The translations under genes and the position numbers were made by a program. Positions 24,633-33,460 of a stretch of DNA of 64,000 nucleotides are shown here, in pieces. Every line of letters starts with the position of its first letter. The first letter of the stretch is position 1. Where the stretch lies: contig CBDDKU010000016.1 of assembly GCA_965230375.1 (NCBI GenBank), positions 124,001 to 188,000 on the forward strand. Direction: 5' to 3'. Source of the stretch: CBDDKU01 sp965230375 (GTDB lineage Bacteria; Bacteroidota; Bacteroidia; Flavobacteriales_D; Cryomorphaceae). Under the pieces are notes generated by a model. The model was not told where the DNA came from. It searched no databases and saw only the letters and a program-made list of their open reading frames with translations.

Positions 24633-26318
24633 TTAAATTACGCGCAAATTGATTGAACCTAGTTTACGCACGGTTCCATCAGGTGCGCTTGCTTTAATAT
24701 TTTCAATGATCACTGTGTGATTCCTACGTACTTGGCTTAGAAGGTCCTTTTGATCTGCTGTAAGACGGTTAGAATTAGATTTAAGCGTCTTAACATTTCC
24801 ACCCATGATTACAGTCAAATCAAACGATTTAACAGGGTATTTCAAATCAAAAACGAAATCTTCCAAATCAGCAATTACACCGAGTGCAGCTGTAAGTTGG
24901 TTTTTCTTAACCGATCCATCAACTGGAGTTTTACCAGCAAACTTAGCTACTGGATCTGGTACAGACTTCAAACGGAATTCGAAATCACCCATCGGTTTTG
25001 TTTTACCATTCACTTCTGCAGAAACACTAACCTTAGCCGTTGAACCAGACTTTACTCTGGCAATGTAAGATCCATCAGCTTGCTTTGTAAGAGATCCTGT
25101 ACTGATTGTCGCTCTCAAAGATTCTTGTGGAATACCAGGTACGGAAATAGCAACAGGGTTGTCGATACCACGATACAATACGTTCATCTTTGTTGGAGAA
25201 ACAACTAGTGAAGGACGAGCTACCTCGTAATCGAAGCTGTAGTTGTAGTAGTCAAACCCACCACCTTGTGGTTTTCTGAATTTGATTACACCTTCCCAGT
25301 GCTTGTCTCCGATCGAATTAGCCGGAATACGAAGCTTTCCACGTCCGTCAGAACCAATTTCTACTTCCATTGCATTCGGATCATTAAGTTCCTTCGCAAT
25401 CGTATCAACTTCAGTTCCTTCAGGAGCTAGTTTAATCGTTGGCAAGTTCGTGTTGTCATAAGCTGCCAAGAAAACGTCCGCACGGAATGAATCATTCTGT
25501 AGGATGTATGTTTTCTGTGGTAGTACAACAGGTATAAGTTCAGTAAACTTATAAGAAGCAGCATCTACATCTTGGAAAAGGTGTCCGAGAACATCAGACT
25601 CTGCATTACGAACATCAGACTGCAACTTTGACAAGATAGTCGTGGTTGCCGCAAGAGGTACGTGGTTAAAATTCAATGCCTCCCAACTTACTTTAGTTCC
25701 CGAAGCATCCCTTACCTTCTCAGGGTAAGTGAATAGACTATCCAATGAGGCTACGAGCCCTGGGCTATCTTTAACCATCGCCTTTAGGCTATTACCGTAA
25801 TCGGCTAAGCTTTGCTTTAAAACCGTCGCACGGTAATTATTACCATCTGCGTTATCATCACTTTTAGGCTTTTCAGGTTTGTCACCAATCATGATCAAAC
25901 TATTGACATCGTAGTTATCCTTAGATGCCACATATTTCAAACTCAATATGGTATCTCGGCCCGTACTCTCGTCCAGCGCCATCACTTGATCCATAGTCAA
26001 GCCTTCAGTTTCGGCAATTGTCTTTGCCTTGATCAGATCAATGTGCTTAACAAGAGCATTAGCTTGCTCCTGAAGAGACTGAGCGCTTTGCCAAGCATCA
26101 CCATACTTTACCTTGTTTTCATTGTACGAAGCAGCGAATCGACCATATTGATTCGAAAGCTTCTCATCAAAGGTCACCTTTGTAGTTTCAAGACCGTTAT
26201 TAATAGTCGTAAAAGCGTCCAGGATCTCTTTGGATACGTTTAGAGCCAGAAGTGCGGTCAGTACTAAGTACATCATCCCGATCATCTTCTGCCTTGGGGT
26301 TTCTTTTCCTCCAGCCAT
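24633..26318 (-). CDS. gldM: Type IX secretion/gliding motor protein GldM (PorM)
   Basis: This 561-residue protein begins MAGGKETPRQKMIGMMYLVL with one N-terminal membrane helix (about 13-33: MIGMMYLVLTALLALNVS), then a long periplasmic rod of four domains starting with a helical bundle (D1). GldM dimers insert into the GldL pentamer and transmit proton-driven rotation to GldKN. The length and N-terminal motif are those of the family. Confidence 0.97.
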   Translation of the reverse strand: MAGGKETPRQKMIGMMYLVLTALLALNVSKEILDAFTTINNGLETTKVTFDEKLSNQYGRFAASYNENKVKYGDAWQSAQSLQEQANALVKHIDLIKAKTIAETEGLTMDQVMALDESTGRDTILSLKYVASKDNYDVNSLIMIGDKPEKPKSDDNADGNNYRATVLKQSLADYGNSLKAMVKDSPGLVASLDSLFTYPEKVRDASGTKVSWEALNFNHVPLAATTTILSKLQSDVRNAESDVLGHLFQDVDAASYKFTELIPVVLPQKTYILQNDSFRADVFLAAYDNTNLPTIKLAPEGTEVDTIAKELNDPNAMEVEIGSDGRGKLRIPANSIGDKHWEGVIKFRKPQGGGFDYYNYSFDYEVARPSLVVSPTKMNVLYRGIDNPVAISVPGIPQESLRATISTGSLTKQADGSYIARVKSGSTAKVSVSAEVNGKTKPMGDFEFRLKSVPDPVAKFAGKTPVDGSVKKNQLTAALGVIADLEDFVFDLKYPVKSFDLTVIMGGNVKTLKSNSNRLTADQKDLLSQVRRNHTVIIENIKASAPDGTVRKLGSINLRVI

Positions 26319-26354
26319 AATCTATCCTCGTTTCTTGACTTTTAAGTGAGAAAA

Positions 26355-27143
26355 TTACCCTTGTTGGTTTGACATGCTCATTGCAGAAAGCATGTTACCA
26401 TATACCGTGTTCAATGAAGACAAGTTCTTAGCAAGCTCTGAGATATTCTCTTTGTACTTCTTAGTATCTTCAACTGAGTCAGAAAGGTTCTGCATCAATT
26501 CAGAAATACCAGAATATAGTTCGGTAGACGTTTGAAGCTCTTTCAACTGAGTTTCATACATCCCATTTAATTGCTCCAAGTTTGAAGTCATACGCTTCAG
26601 GTGTTCACCAGTAGACGCACCTTCAGCTTGGTTTGCTGTAAGACCAGTAAGCGCTTCAGAAGCTTGCTCATATGTATCGCTGAGCTTTCCAACTTTTTCA
26701 GATGCTCCTCTCAGAGAGTCTGCGTATTCAGTAGTCGCAACAGAGGCTTCAGTCAAGTCAGAAATCTGGCCTGCTTGAGTACTGAATGTTCTTAACCCAT
26801 CACCCAGACTGGCTATTAGTTCAGGTTCGATTTTTGCGTCTTCGAGCATGTGATCTAATTGCTCAGTGATAGAGCCTTCGTCAGCTCGGTGAGAAATAGC
26901 ATCAGCAGCAGGCTCACCAGATCTCAACTCTGGATAAACCAATGACCAATCAATTTCTTCGTGTACTGGTTCAAATGCAGAGAAAAAGAAAATAATTGCT
27001 TCAGTACTAAGTCCTGCGATCAACATTTCATTCGCTCCCGGCCAGTGCATAATCTTAAACAATGCACCAACAATTACGACGGCCGCTCCAATTCCGTAGA
27101 GCTTCGCCATAAACTTTTTCCAACCTTTACTTCCTGGTTTCAT
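26355..27143 (-). CDS. gldL: Type IX secretion/gliding motor protein GldL (PorL)
   Basis: This 262-residue protein has two membrane helices (about 16-33 and 40-58), then a cytoplasmic alpha-helical tail with coiled-coil heptads (SLRGASEKVGKLSDTYEQA). The helices keep polar residues that match by spacing those studied in Flavobacterium GldL: Tyr16, Lys30, His33 and Glu48, the last being the probable proton-binding acid. It lies 36 bases upstream of gldM. Confidence 0.96.
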   Translation of the reverse strand: MKPGSKGWKKFMAKLYGIGAAVVIVGALFKIMHWPGANEMLIAGLSTEAIIFFFSAFEPVHEEIDWSLVYPELRSGEPAADAISHRADEGSITEQLDHMLEDAKIEPELIASLGDGLRTFSTQAGQISDLTEASVATTEYADSLRGASEKVGKLSDTYEQASEALTGLTANQAEGASTGEHLKRMTSNLEQLNGMYETQLKELQTSTELYSGISELMQNLSDSVEDTKKYKENISELAKNLSSLNTVYGNMLSAMSMSNQQG

Positions 27144-27190
27144 CTTTTTCCTTGCTTTTAAAAATTAATATTTGGGTTTCACTTGGGTAA

Positions 27191-28540
27191 TTAGTTCCAA
27201 TCTTCAGGGTTTCCTGCTTTACCCCTTCCGAGGTAAGACATCACAGATCGGAATCCGATGTAGCACTTGGCTGTATCTTGATATTCGTAAGTTCTTGTAC
27301 CATTTTGGAGGTAGAAGTATACATCCTTCCAAGAACCACCACGAATTACTTTTCTCTTTAGGGCTGGTGGATCATCAGCCAATGCATCATACTGATACTC
27401 TGAGTTCAAGTCATGAGAGAACTCATAAACTGACTCGTCATAAGCTGTGTTTGTCCACTCAGCAACGTTTCCTGCCATACAATACAGACCGTAGTTGTTT
27501 GGCTCGTAAGACATAACATCAACAGTCATCGAACCATTATCATCAACATAGTCACCACGCTGTGGCTTAAAGTTTGCCAACGGACATCCAAGAATGTTTC
27601 TGATATACGGTCCACCCCAAGGATATGGAGAGTTTTGAAGACCTCCGCGAGCAGCGTACTCCCACTCAGCTTCAGAAGGCAACCTGAATCGCTGGAAGAT
27701 GGTTTCACCATTTCCTATTCTGTATTCAGATAGAATTTGAGTTCTCCAAACGTTGAACGCCTTCGCTTGATTCCATGTCACTCCTACTACAGGGTAGTCA
27801 TCGTAAGATGGGTGCCAGAAATACATTTCTGTCAACGGCTCATTAAAGGCGTAAGTAAAATCATGTACCCATGCTAATGTATCTGGGTAAACATTTATCA
27901 CTTCACGAATGATAAACTGAGATCTATCAGAGTGTCCTTGAATAGCGTTACTCTGACCTTTCGTGTTTGTGTATGACAAATCGAGATCACGCCCGCTTTT
28001 CGCAGCAGCTGCTTTCAAGTCTACCCAGTAGTACTCAAATCTCAACTTACGCGTATCGATTTCCTTTCTTCTGTAGAATCGCTCATATTCAGGAAGGAAC
28101 ATGTCTGCGAGCTCAATACGCTCATCTTCTCCTTCCCATTCAATTCGCTCTTCCCAGTTGATGATTGGGGGATCAATGAATTCACCGTACTGGTCTTCTT
28201 CAATCACGTGTTCTCCAATTCCCGCTTCACCAAGGTACCGGTGAGCTATAGAGTCTCTTACCCAATAAACAAATTGACGGTACTCGTTATTTGTGATTTC
28301 CGTATCATCCATGTAAAATGCAGATACAGTAATTCTTTTCTTGTCGTTGACTTGAGCGTATGGTACGTCCTGATCGTTTCCTCCCATTACGAAAGAACCA
28401 AAATGGATGTAGTTCATACCATAGGGATTGTACTGAATCCAATCTTCTCTAGGTTGAACACCAATCAACTCACCTCGACTACCACCACCACAGCTGTACA
28501 GCGTACTAGCTATGACAAGTAAAAAAAACAACTTTTTCAT
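27191..28540 (-). CDS. gldK: Type IX secretion/gliding lipoprotein GldK (PorK)
   Basis: The protein has about 449 residues. The ATG at 28540 gives MKKLFFLLVIASTLYSCGGG, a classical lipoprotein signal with Cys17; the open frame up to 28576 would bury it. The mature protein has an FGE-sulfatase-like fold, as all GldK have: MGGNDQD, MDDTEITNNEYRQFVYWV, VVGVTWNQAKAFNVWR, RLPSEAEWEYAARGG, MAGNVAEWT and VIRGGSWKD. It forms the outer-membrane-attached ring with GldN. The catalytic cysteines of true formylglycine enzymes are not expected. Confidence 0.97.
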   Translation of the reverse strand: MKKLFFLLVIASTLYSCGGGSRGELIGVQPREDWIQYNPYGMNYIHFGSFVMGGNDQDVPYAQVNDKKRITVSAFYMDDTEITNNEYRQFVYWVRDSIAHRYLGEAGIGEHVIEEDQYGEFIDPPIINWEERIEWEGEDERIELADMFLPEYERFYRRKEIDTRKLRFEYYWVDLKAAAAKSGRDLDLSYTNTKGQSNAIQGHSDRSQFIIREVINVYPDTLAWVHDFTYAFNEPLTEMYFWHPSYDDYPVVGVTWNQAKAFNVWRTQILSEYRIGNGETIFQRFRLPSEAEWEYAARGGLQNSPYPWGGPYIRNILGCPLANFKPQRGDYVDDNGSMTVDVMSYEPNNYGLYCMAGNVAEWTNTAYDESVYEFSHDLNSEYQYDALADDPPALKRKVIRGGSWKDVYFYLQNGTRTYEYQDTAKCYIGFRSVMSYLGRGKAGNPEDWN

Positions 28541-28621
28541 ACTGTGCAGGTTTTTAATCCTCATATAAATCCTCAATCAGCAATCTTATACGGACTGCTT
28601 TACGAATTAGTTTCAGCAATC

Positions 28622-29587
28622 TTACAAGAAACGTGGATTCTTGTACACTTGCTTAGACAGAGGTTTTGCTAGTTTGTAACAATACCCTAGCATTAGCTCA
28701 TGGCTACCACTAGAGTAGTTATTGAGCTGAGATGTTGTGAAGTCATAAGAGTATCCAATTTTCAAAGCACTTTTCCCATCAGGGAAGTGGTATTGGTACC
28801 CAGCCATTGGCGCCACAGCATCTTCAAGACGATAGGTAAACCCTATCCAAATGGTTTCGTCATAGTTAACGGTGGCATTTACATCTAATTGTGTAGAAGC
28901 CAAATCAGTTTTTGCTAGAACGCTTGGAGTCAACTTCCATTTTGACCCAATATCGAATCCGTAACCCGCCATAAAGTATAGGTGTCGAGCCACTTCGATG
29001 TTCATATTCTCAAGATCTGCTTCATTCAAGTGAACAACTGACGCACCTACGTAGTAATCAGGGTTTGAGAGGTACAAACCGAACGATGCATCAAACTTCG
29101 TTGCCTTCTGACCAGACTGATTGATCAATGGGTCTCCCACACCAGTTCCAATACCCGTTGATCCTTGGTCATTATAATCATAAGCGATCCAATCGCTATT
29201 CAAGCTACTTGAGATTATTCCCAAAGAAACTCCAATACCTAGCTTAGATGCACTGTTACCAAGACGGAGTTGATAGGCGTACGAGAGTCGTGCTTGCGTG
29301 CTGGCCTGTGGGCCAATTTCATCGCGATAGACACTCAAACCAACACCACTATTGATTGATTTCACAGCGGAATAAATGTTCAGCAAGCCCGTATTAGGCT
29401 GACCTTGTAAACCAGACCATTGCTGACGCCCCAAAAAGTTGGCGCAGAATTGATCTTTGCTACCAGCAAACGCAGGGTTTACTGACAGACGGTCGAACAT
29501 AAACTGTGTAAACTGTGGATCTTGCTGCGCAAATAATGTACTAACACCGATACAGGCAGCTACTAGAGTAAGACAGATTTTCTTCAT
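28622..29587 (-). CDS. PorP/SprF family type IX secretion outer membrane protein
   Basis: The start at 29587 gives MKKICLTLVAACIGVSTLFA, a clean signal peptide; the frame is open 24 bases further. The mature protein begins QQDPQFTQFMFDRLSVNPAFAGS, the family's diagnostic N-terminus, and forms a beta-barrel with repeated LGIGVSLGI-type strands. PorP/SprF proteins bind T9SS substrates or adhesin repeats at the outer membrane and often precede gldK as here. The gap to gldK is 81 bases, and the pair may share a transcript. Confidence 0.93.
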   Translation of the reverse strand: MKKICLTLVAACIGVSTLFAQQDPQFTQFMFDRLSVNPAFAGSKDQFCANFLGRQQWSGLQGQPNTGLLNIYSAVKSINSGVGLSVYRDEIGPQASTQARLSYAYQLRLGNSASKLGIGVSLGIISSSLNSDWIAYDYNDQGSTGIGTGVGDPLINQSGQKATKFDASFGLYLSNPDYYVGASVVHLNEADLENMNIEVARHLYFMAGYGFDIGSKWKLTPSVLAKTDLASTQLDVNATVNYDETIWIGFTYRLEDAVAPMAGYQYHFPDGKSALKIGYSYDFTTSQLNNYSSGSHELMLGYCYKLAKPLSKQVYKNPRFL

Positions 29588-29610
29588 GCAGTTTCTTAAT
29601 TTTCTCAACA

Positions 29611-29634
29611 AAAAACAACCCCAAAACAGGGGTC
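29611..29634 (-). terminator. Terminator between the arginase-fold gene and porP/sprF
   Basis: On the minus strand the stem ACCCC-tgtttt-GGGGT is followed by TGTTTTTTG. It lies 110 bases after the stop of the arginase-fold gene and just before the porP/sprF start. The rest of 29588-29743 holds no gene; no convincing -7 box for porP/sprF was found. Confidence 0.65.
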
Positions 29635-29743
29635 ATTAGGCGTCAAGATCGTGGCTAAAATAACCAAATTCCCAAATAGACAAAAATTTTTAACCTCTCA
29701 TGGTTTAATTCTTGTCACTCGCGGCCTTGACATTAGTGACCGA

Positions 29744-30916
29744 CTAACCTAATTTCTGATAGGTTCTCCACCACATATCAGGCACTTCACCCTTACAAGC
29801 TACCTCATAATCCTGATAACTGCAAGGTACTATATGGTGTCGATTTAATTTTCTTTTCGCCGCTCTACTACTATAAGGCACATTCATCCACCACTTATCA
29901 GTCCGTTTGCTCTTGTAAAAAGAAAGATGCTCGCCTTCATTGGGCATTTGAACTTTAAACTCTACAAATTGCTTCTTATTGATAAATGGGAACTCCTTTT
30001 GTCTATAACTGAATCCATCTAGAAGACACCATAAAGCTTGGGCCACCAGGGCAGCACCTTGTCCACCTGTATCACGATCAGGACGATAATTATAAAATCC
30101 AACACAGGTAGCCTTATCACTAAGCCCAGCATACCTTGCCATTTGGCAGAAAGCCTCACCAGAAAAGCCATTTGGTTGATGCGTACCAGAGAGCGCCTGA
30201 TTTGAAACAGCATTTAGATCAAAACTTACCACATCGGCATTTCGCAACAAAGGCTCAGTCATTTTGAGATCATTTGCAACCACACCTAATCTATGTGCAT
30301 CAAAATAGAGCTTATCGATAAGCTCTAATGTAGCAGGGTTCGTTTGGTAAGTCTGATAACCAAGTACGCTTAAGTTGAATAAGTAACTTGGGTCGTGAAT
30401 GACAATTTTGCTGAGGTAGTTTTCACTCGATAGGTCATCCCTAAATTCTCCGAGATCAACTTTAAAGTCAATCACGGCAAGATTTACTGTAGTCTCGAGA
30501 ATATGATAGGCGGAATAAGCTGGGTAAGTGATGTCTTGTGACGCTCCAATAATAACAACTGGAATATTGTGATCAATTAAAGTCTCGACGACCTTTTTGA
30601 CCGCCGCATCGGTATCGTATGGCTCCTTTCCACCTTTAATGTCTCCAAGGTCAACAATCTTAATATCGTTTCCGTGATGAAACAGCCCGTAAAACTCAGA
30701 ACGGATCGCATCTGAGCCACCGTCGGCTTTCGGAAGGCCGGCTCTTCTTCCATCTTCAACACCGAGAATGACGATGTCTGCTTCTTCGATATCCGGAAAG
30801 TGATCAGGCGTATGCACATCGACATAGGCGTCGTACCTACGCGATTCCTCCACTTCATTCTTGGACCCAAGATCAATTGGAGTCAAGTAAAATGAAAAAT
30901 CATCAACCCAGCTCAT
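29744..30916 (-). CDS. Arginase/formimidoylglutamase-fold protein with degenerate metal site
   Basis: This 390-residue ureohydrolase-fold protein has the core strands DIVILGVEDGRR, VVIIGASQDITYPAYSAYH, LAVIDFKVDLGEF and NADVVSFDLNAVSN. In active arginase-family enzymes the corresponding motifs are GGGHD, DAHxD and SxDxDxxDP. Here the first histidine is Gln, the DAH histidine is Lys and the last motif is FDLNAV. The manganese ligands are therefore mostly lost and catalysis is unlikely. A conserved C-terminal extension of about 80 residues follows (YKSKRTDKWWMNVPY, HHIVPCSYQDYEVA). It lies between topA (five bases) and the T9SS genes. The role is unknown. Confidence 0.8.
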   Translation of the reverse strand: MSWVDDFSFYLTPIDLGSKNEVEESRRYDAYVDVHTPDHFPDIEEADIVILGVEDGRRAGLPKADGGSDAIRSEFYGLFHHGNDIKIVDLGDIKGGKEPYDTDAAVKKVVETLIDHNIPVVIIGASQDITYPAYSAYHILETTVNLAVIDFKVDLGEFRDDLSSENYLSKIVIHDPSYLFNLSVLGYQTYQTNPATLELIDKLYFDAHRLGVVANDLKMTEPLLRNADVVSFDLNAVSNQALSGTHQPNGFSGEAFCQMARYAGLSDKATCVGFYNYRPDRDTGGQGAALVAQALWCLLDGFSYRQKEFPFINKKQFVEFKVQMPNEGEHLSFYKSKRTDKWWMNVPYSSRAAKRKLNRHHIVPCSYQDYEVACKGEVPDMWWRTYQKLG

Positions 30917-30921
30917 TCTAA

Positions 30922-33255
30922 CTACTTCTTGGTTCGACGACCGCGACCTTTAGGTTTTTCAGGAGTCTCTTCGATCAGCTTGAGACAGTCCTCGTAGGAA
31001 AGTGATTTTGGATCAGTATCTTTTGGAAGTCTGATGTTTCTTTTACCTGCCTTAAGGTAAGGACCCCAACGTCCATTCAGCAACTGTATTGAATTATCCT
31101 CATCAAAAATTCGGATAATCTTTTCGCGATCCGCCTTTCTTTTGGCCTCTATTACTTCGATTGCTCTGGTTTCACCAATGGTCATTGGATCATCTCCATC
31201 AGCTTCCTTTATGCTGTAGAAAGCTCCTTTGTGACGAAGGTATGGTCCAAACCGGCCAATGGCAGCTGTTACTTCTTCTTCTTCATACACCCCGACTTTT
31301 CGAGGTAATTTGAAAAGATCTAGTGCTTCTTCTAGAGTAATACTTGTAATGCTCTGGTCAGCACGGAGACTGGCAAACTTCGGTTTCTCTTCGTCGTCAG
31401 GACTTCCAATTTGAACCATTGGTCCAAATCGGCCGATCCGTGCAATGATTGGCTTTTGAGAAGCAGGGTCTATTCCTAGCTCGCGCTCTCCAGTGGCACG
31501 CTCACTGTGCTCAAGAGTTTGTTCTACCGTCGGGTGAAAATCGGAGTAGAACTTCTTGATCATCTGGTTCCACTTCAGCTGACCAGCGGCTATGTCGTCG
31601 AATTGCTTTTCTACTGAAGCTGTAAAATCATAGCTCAGTATTCGCTCAAAATTCTCGACAAGGAAATCGTTTACAACAATTCCAATGTCTGTCGGGAAGA
31701 GCTTGGCTTTCTCTGACCCAGCATTTTCAGTTTTTACTTCTTTAGTGAGCTCATCTTTCTGAAGAGAAAGTACGTTGTATTCGCGCGGCGTTCCGTCCCG
31801 GTCTTCTTTTACCACATAGCCTCGCTTCTGAACAGTAGAAATTGTAGGAGCATAGGTGGAAGGTCGTCCGATTCCCAACTCTTCGAGCTTCTTAACCAAG
31901 CTAGCTTCTGAATAGCGCGGTGGATGATTCGAGAAACGCTGGGTAGCAATAATTGATTTGTAAGTCAGCGCATCGCCTTTTGACATTTTCGGAAGAAGAC
32001 CTTCTGTCTCTTTATCATCATCTTCATCGTCAGTGCTCTCCAAATATACTTTAAGAAAGCCTTCAAATTTGATCACTTCTCCTCTACCGATGAACGAACC
32101 ATGGTCCAATTCTCCTGATCCATCGGCTTTCACAGTCACCTTCGTTTTCTCGAGTTTAGCATCTGCCATTTGAGATGCAAGCGTACGCTTATATATTAGG
32201 TCATACAATCGCTGTGCTCCCGAATCACCAGAAACCGACTTCAACCCCATATCAACTGGGCGGATCGCTTCGTGAGCCTCTTGTGCTCCCTTAGCCTTCG
32301 TAGTAAACTGACGTGGCTTTGAATACTCTGCACCGAAAGTTTTTTCGATTTCAGCCTTAGCCGAATTTCGAGCCTGGTCAGACAAGTTTAAACTATCGGT
32401 ACGCATATAAGTAATGCGTCCTTCTTCGTAAAGCTTCTGTGCCACGGTCATGGTTCTAGCAACTGAGAAACCGAGCTTCCTTCCCGCTTCTTGTTGAAGC
32501 GTGGATGTTGTAAAAGGTGCCGCTGGGCTTTTCTTCGCTGGCTTTACCTCTAGATCGCCAACAGAAAAGTCAGCATCCTTACACGCTTTCAAAAAAGCTT
32601 CAGCTGCATCCTTTTCTTTGAAACGCTTTGACAAATCGGCTTTAAAACTCTTGCCACCGATCTCGAATATTGCCTGAACGCGGTAATTAGTCTCTTGCTT
32701 GAAGTTTTGAATCTCTCTCTCCCGTTCTACAATCAGACGAACAGTAACAGATTGAACACGTCCGGCGCTCAGTGATGGCTTTACTTTTTTCCAAAGAATC
32801 GGCGAGAGCTCAAAACCGACCAACCTATCCAAGACACGACGCGCTTGTTGGGCATCGACCAATCTGTAGTCAATTGATCGCGGATTCTCTATTGCCTTAG
32901 CGATTGCGTTTTTGGTGATCTCGTGAAAAACGATCCGCTTCGTTTCTTTTTCCTTCAATCCAAGAGATTCTTCCAAGTGCCACGATATAGCCTCTCCTTC
33001 ACGGTCCTCATCAGTTGCGAGCCACACAGTATCCGATTTCTTCACTAAACTTTTGAGCTCTTGAATAACTTTTTTCTTGTCTGGCGACACTTCGTACTCT
33101 GGCTCAAAATCGTTTTCTACATCTACAGCTATCCCCTTCTTCTTTAGGTCTCTAACGTGTCCGTAGCTCGATCTTACAGTAAAGTCTTTTCCCAAAAACC
33201 CCTCAATTGTTTTGGCTTTTGCGGGTGACTCTACGATGACTAAATTCTTTGACAT
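30922..33255 (-). CDS. topA: DNA topoisomerase I
   Basis: This 777-residue type IA enzyme has a TOPRIM domain (LVIVESPAKAKTIEGFLG, ATDEDREGEAISWHL), the active-site region GRITYMRTDSLNLS with the catalytic tyrosine near residue 287, and IGRPSTYAPTI. The C-terminus carries several topoisomerase DNA-binding repeats of the zinc-less type (IGRFGPMVQIG, IGRFGPYLRHK, NGRWGPYLKAG) and a basic tail. It relaxes negative supercoils. It is followed after five bases by the arginase-fold gene. The upstream gap 33256-33402 shows no gene. Confidence 0.98.
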   Translation of the reverse strand: MSKNLVIVESPAKAKTIEGFLGKDFTVRSSYGHVRDLKKKGIAVDVENDFEPEYEVSPDKKKVIQELKSLVKKSDTVWLATDEDREGEAISWHLEESLGLKEKETKRIVFHEITKNAIAKAIENPRSIDYRLVDAQQARRVLDRLVGFELSPILWKKVKPSLSAGRVQSVTVRLIVEREREIQNFKQETNYRVQAIFEIGGKSFKADLSKRFKEKDAAEAFLKACKDADFSVGDLEVKPAKKSPAAPFTTSTLQQEAGRKLGFSVARTMTVAQKLYEEGRITYMRTDSLNLSDQARNSAKAEIEKTFGAEYSKPRQFTTKAKGAQEAHEAIRPVDMGLKSVSGDSGAQRLYDLIYKRTLASQMADAKLEKTKVTVKADGSGELDHGSFIGRGEVIKFEGFLKVYLESTDDEDDDKETEGLLPKMSKGDALTYKSIIATQRFSNHPPRYSEASLVKKLEELGIGRPSTYAPTISTVQKRGYVVKEDRDGTPREYNVLSLQKDELTKEVKTENAGSEKAKLFPTDIGIVVNDFLVENFERILSYDFTASVEKQFDDIAAGQLKWNQMIKKFYSDFHPTVEQTLEHSERATGERELGIDPASQKPIIARIGRFGPMVQIGSPDDEEKPKFASLRADQSITSITLEEALDLFKLPRKVGVYEEEEVTAAIGRFGPYLRHKGAFYSIKEADGDDPMTIGETRAIEVIEAKRKADREKIIRIFDEDNSIQLLNGRWGPYLKAGKRNIRLPKDTDPKSLSYEDCLKLIEETPEKPKGRGRRTKK

Positions 33256-33402
33256 TCCTTGTTCTATTTGAAGCCCAACATTGCAGTTGAGCCGGATGCA
33301 AAGTAAAGCAATGAAAATTTAATGTTCGCCAAAAACAATGTTGGCAAATGTTTAACGGTTGTCCTTTGGCAAGAAAATAAAGCCGTAGAACCACTCTGTC
33401 AT

Positions 33403-33435
33403 TTTGGCAGATTATTGAATTTGTAGTAAATTTGC
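33403..33435 (+). promoter_or_regulatory. Predicted promoter of the miaB operon
   Basis: TTTG at 33403-33406, a 20-base spacer, then TAAATTTGC at 33427-33435, an exact match to both elements. Transcription would begin about 20 bases before the miaB ATG. Confidence 0.82.
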
Positions 33436-33460
33436 GACCATTTTAGAATAAAGGACATCA

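Noticed and set aside
33401..33416. ttggcagattattga upstream of miaB as a sigma-54 promoter
   Set aside because: The -12 doublet at the right spacing is AA, and an exact housekeeping promoter overlaps it.
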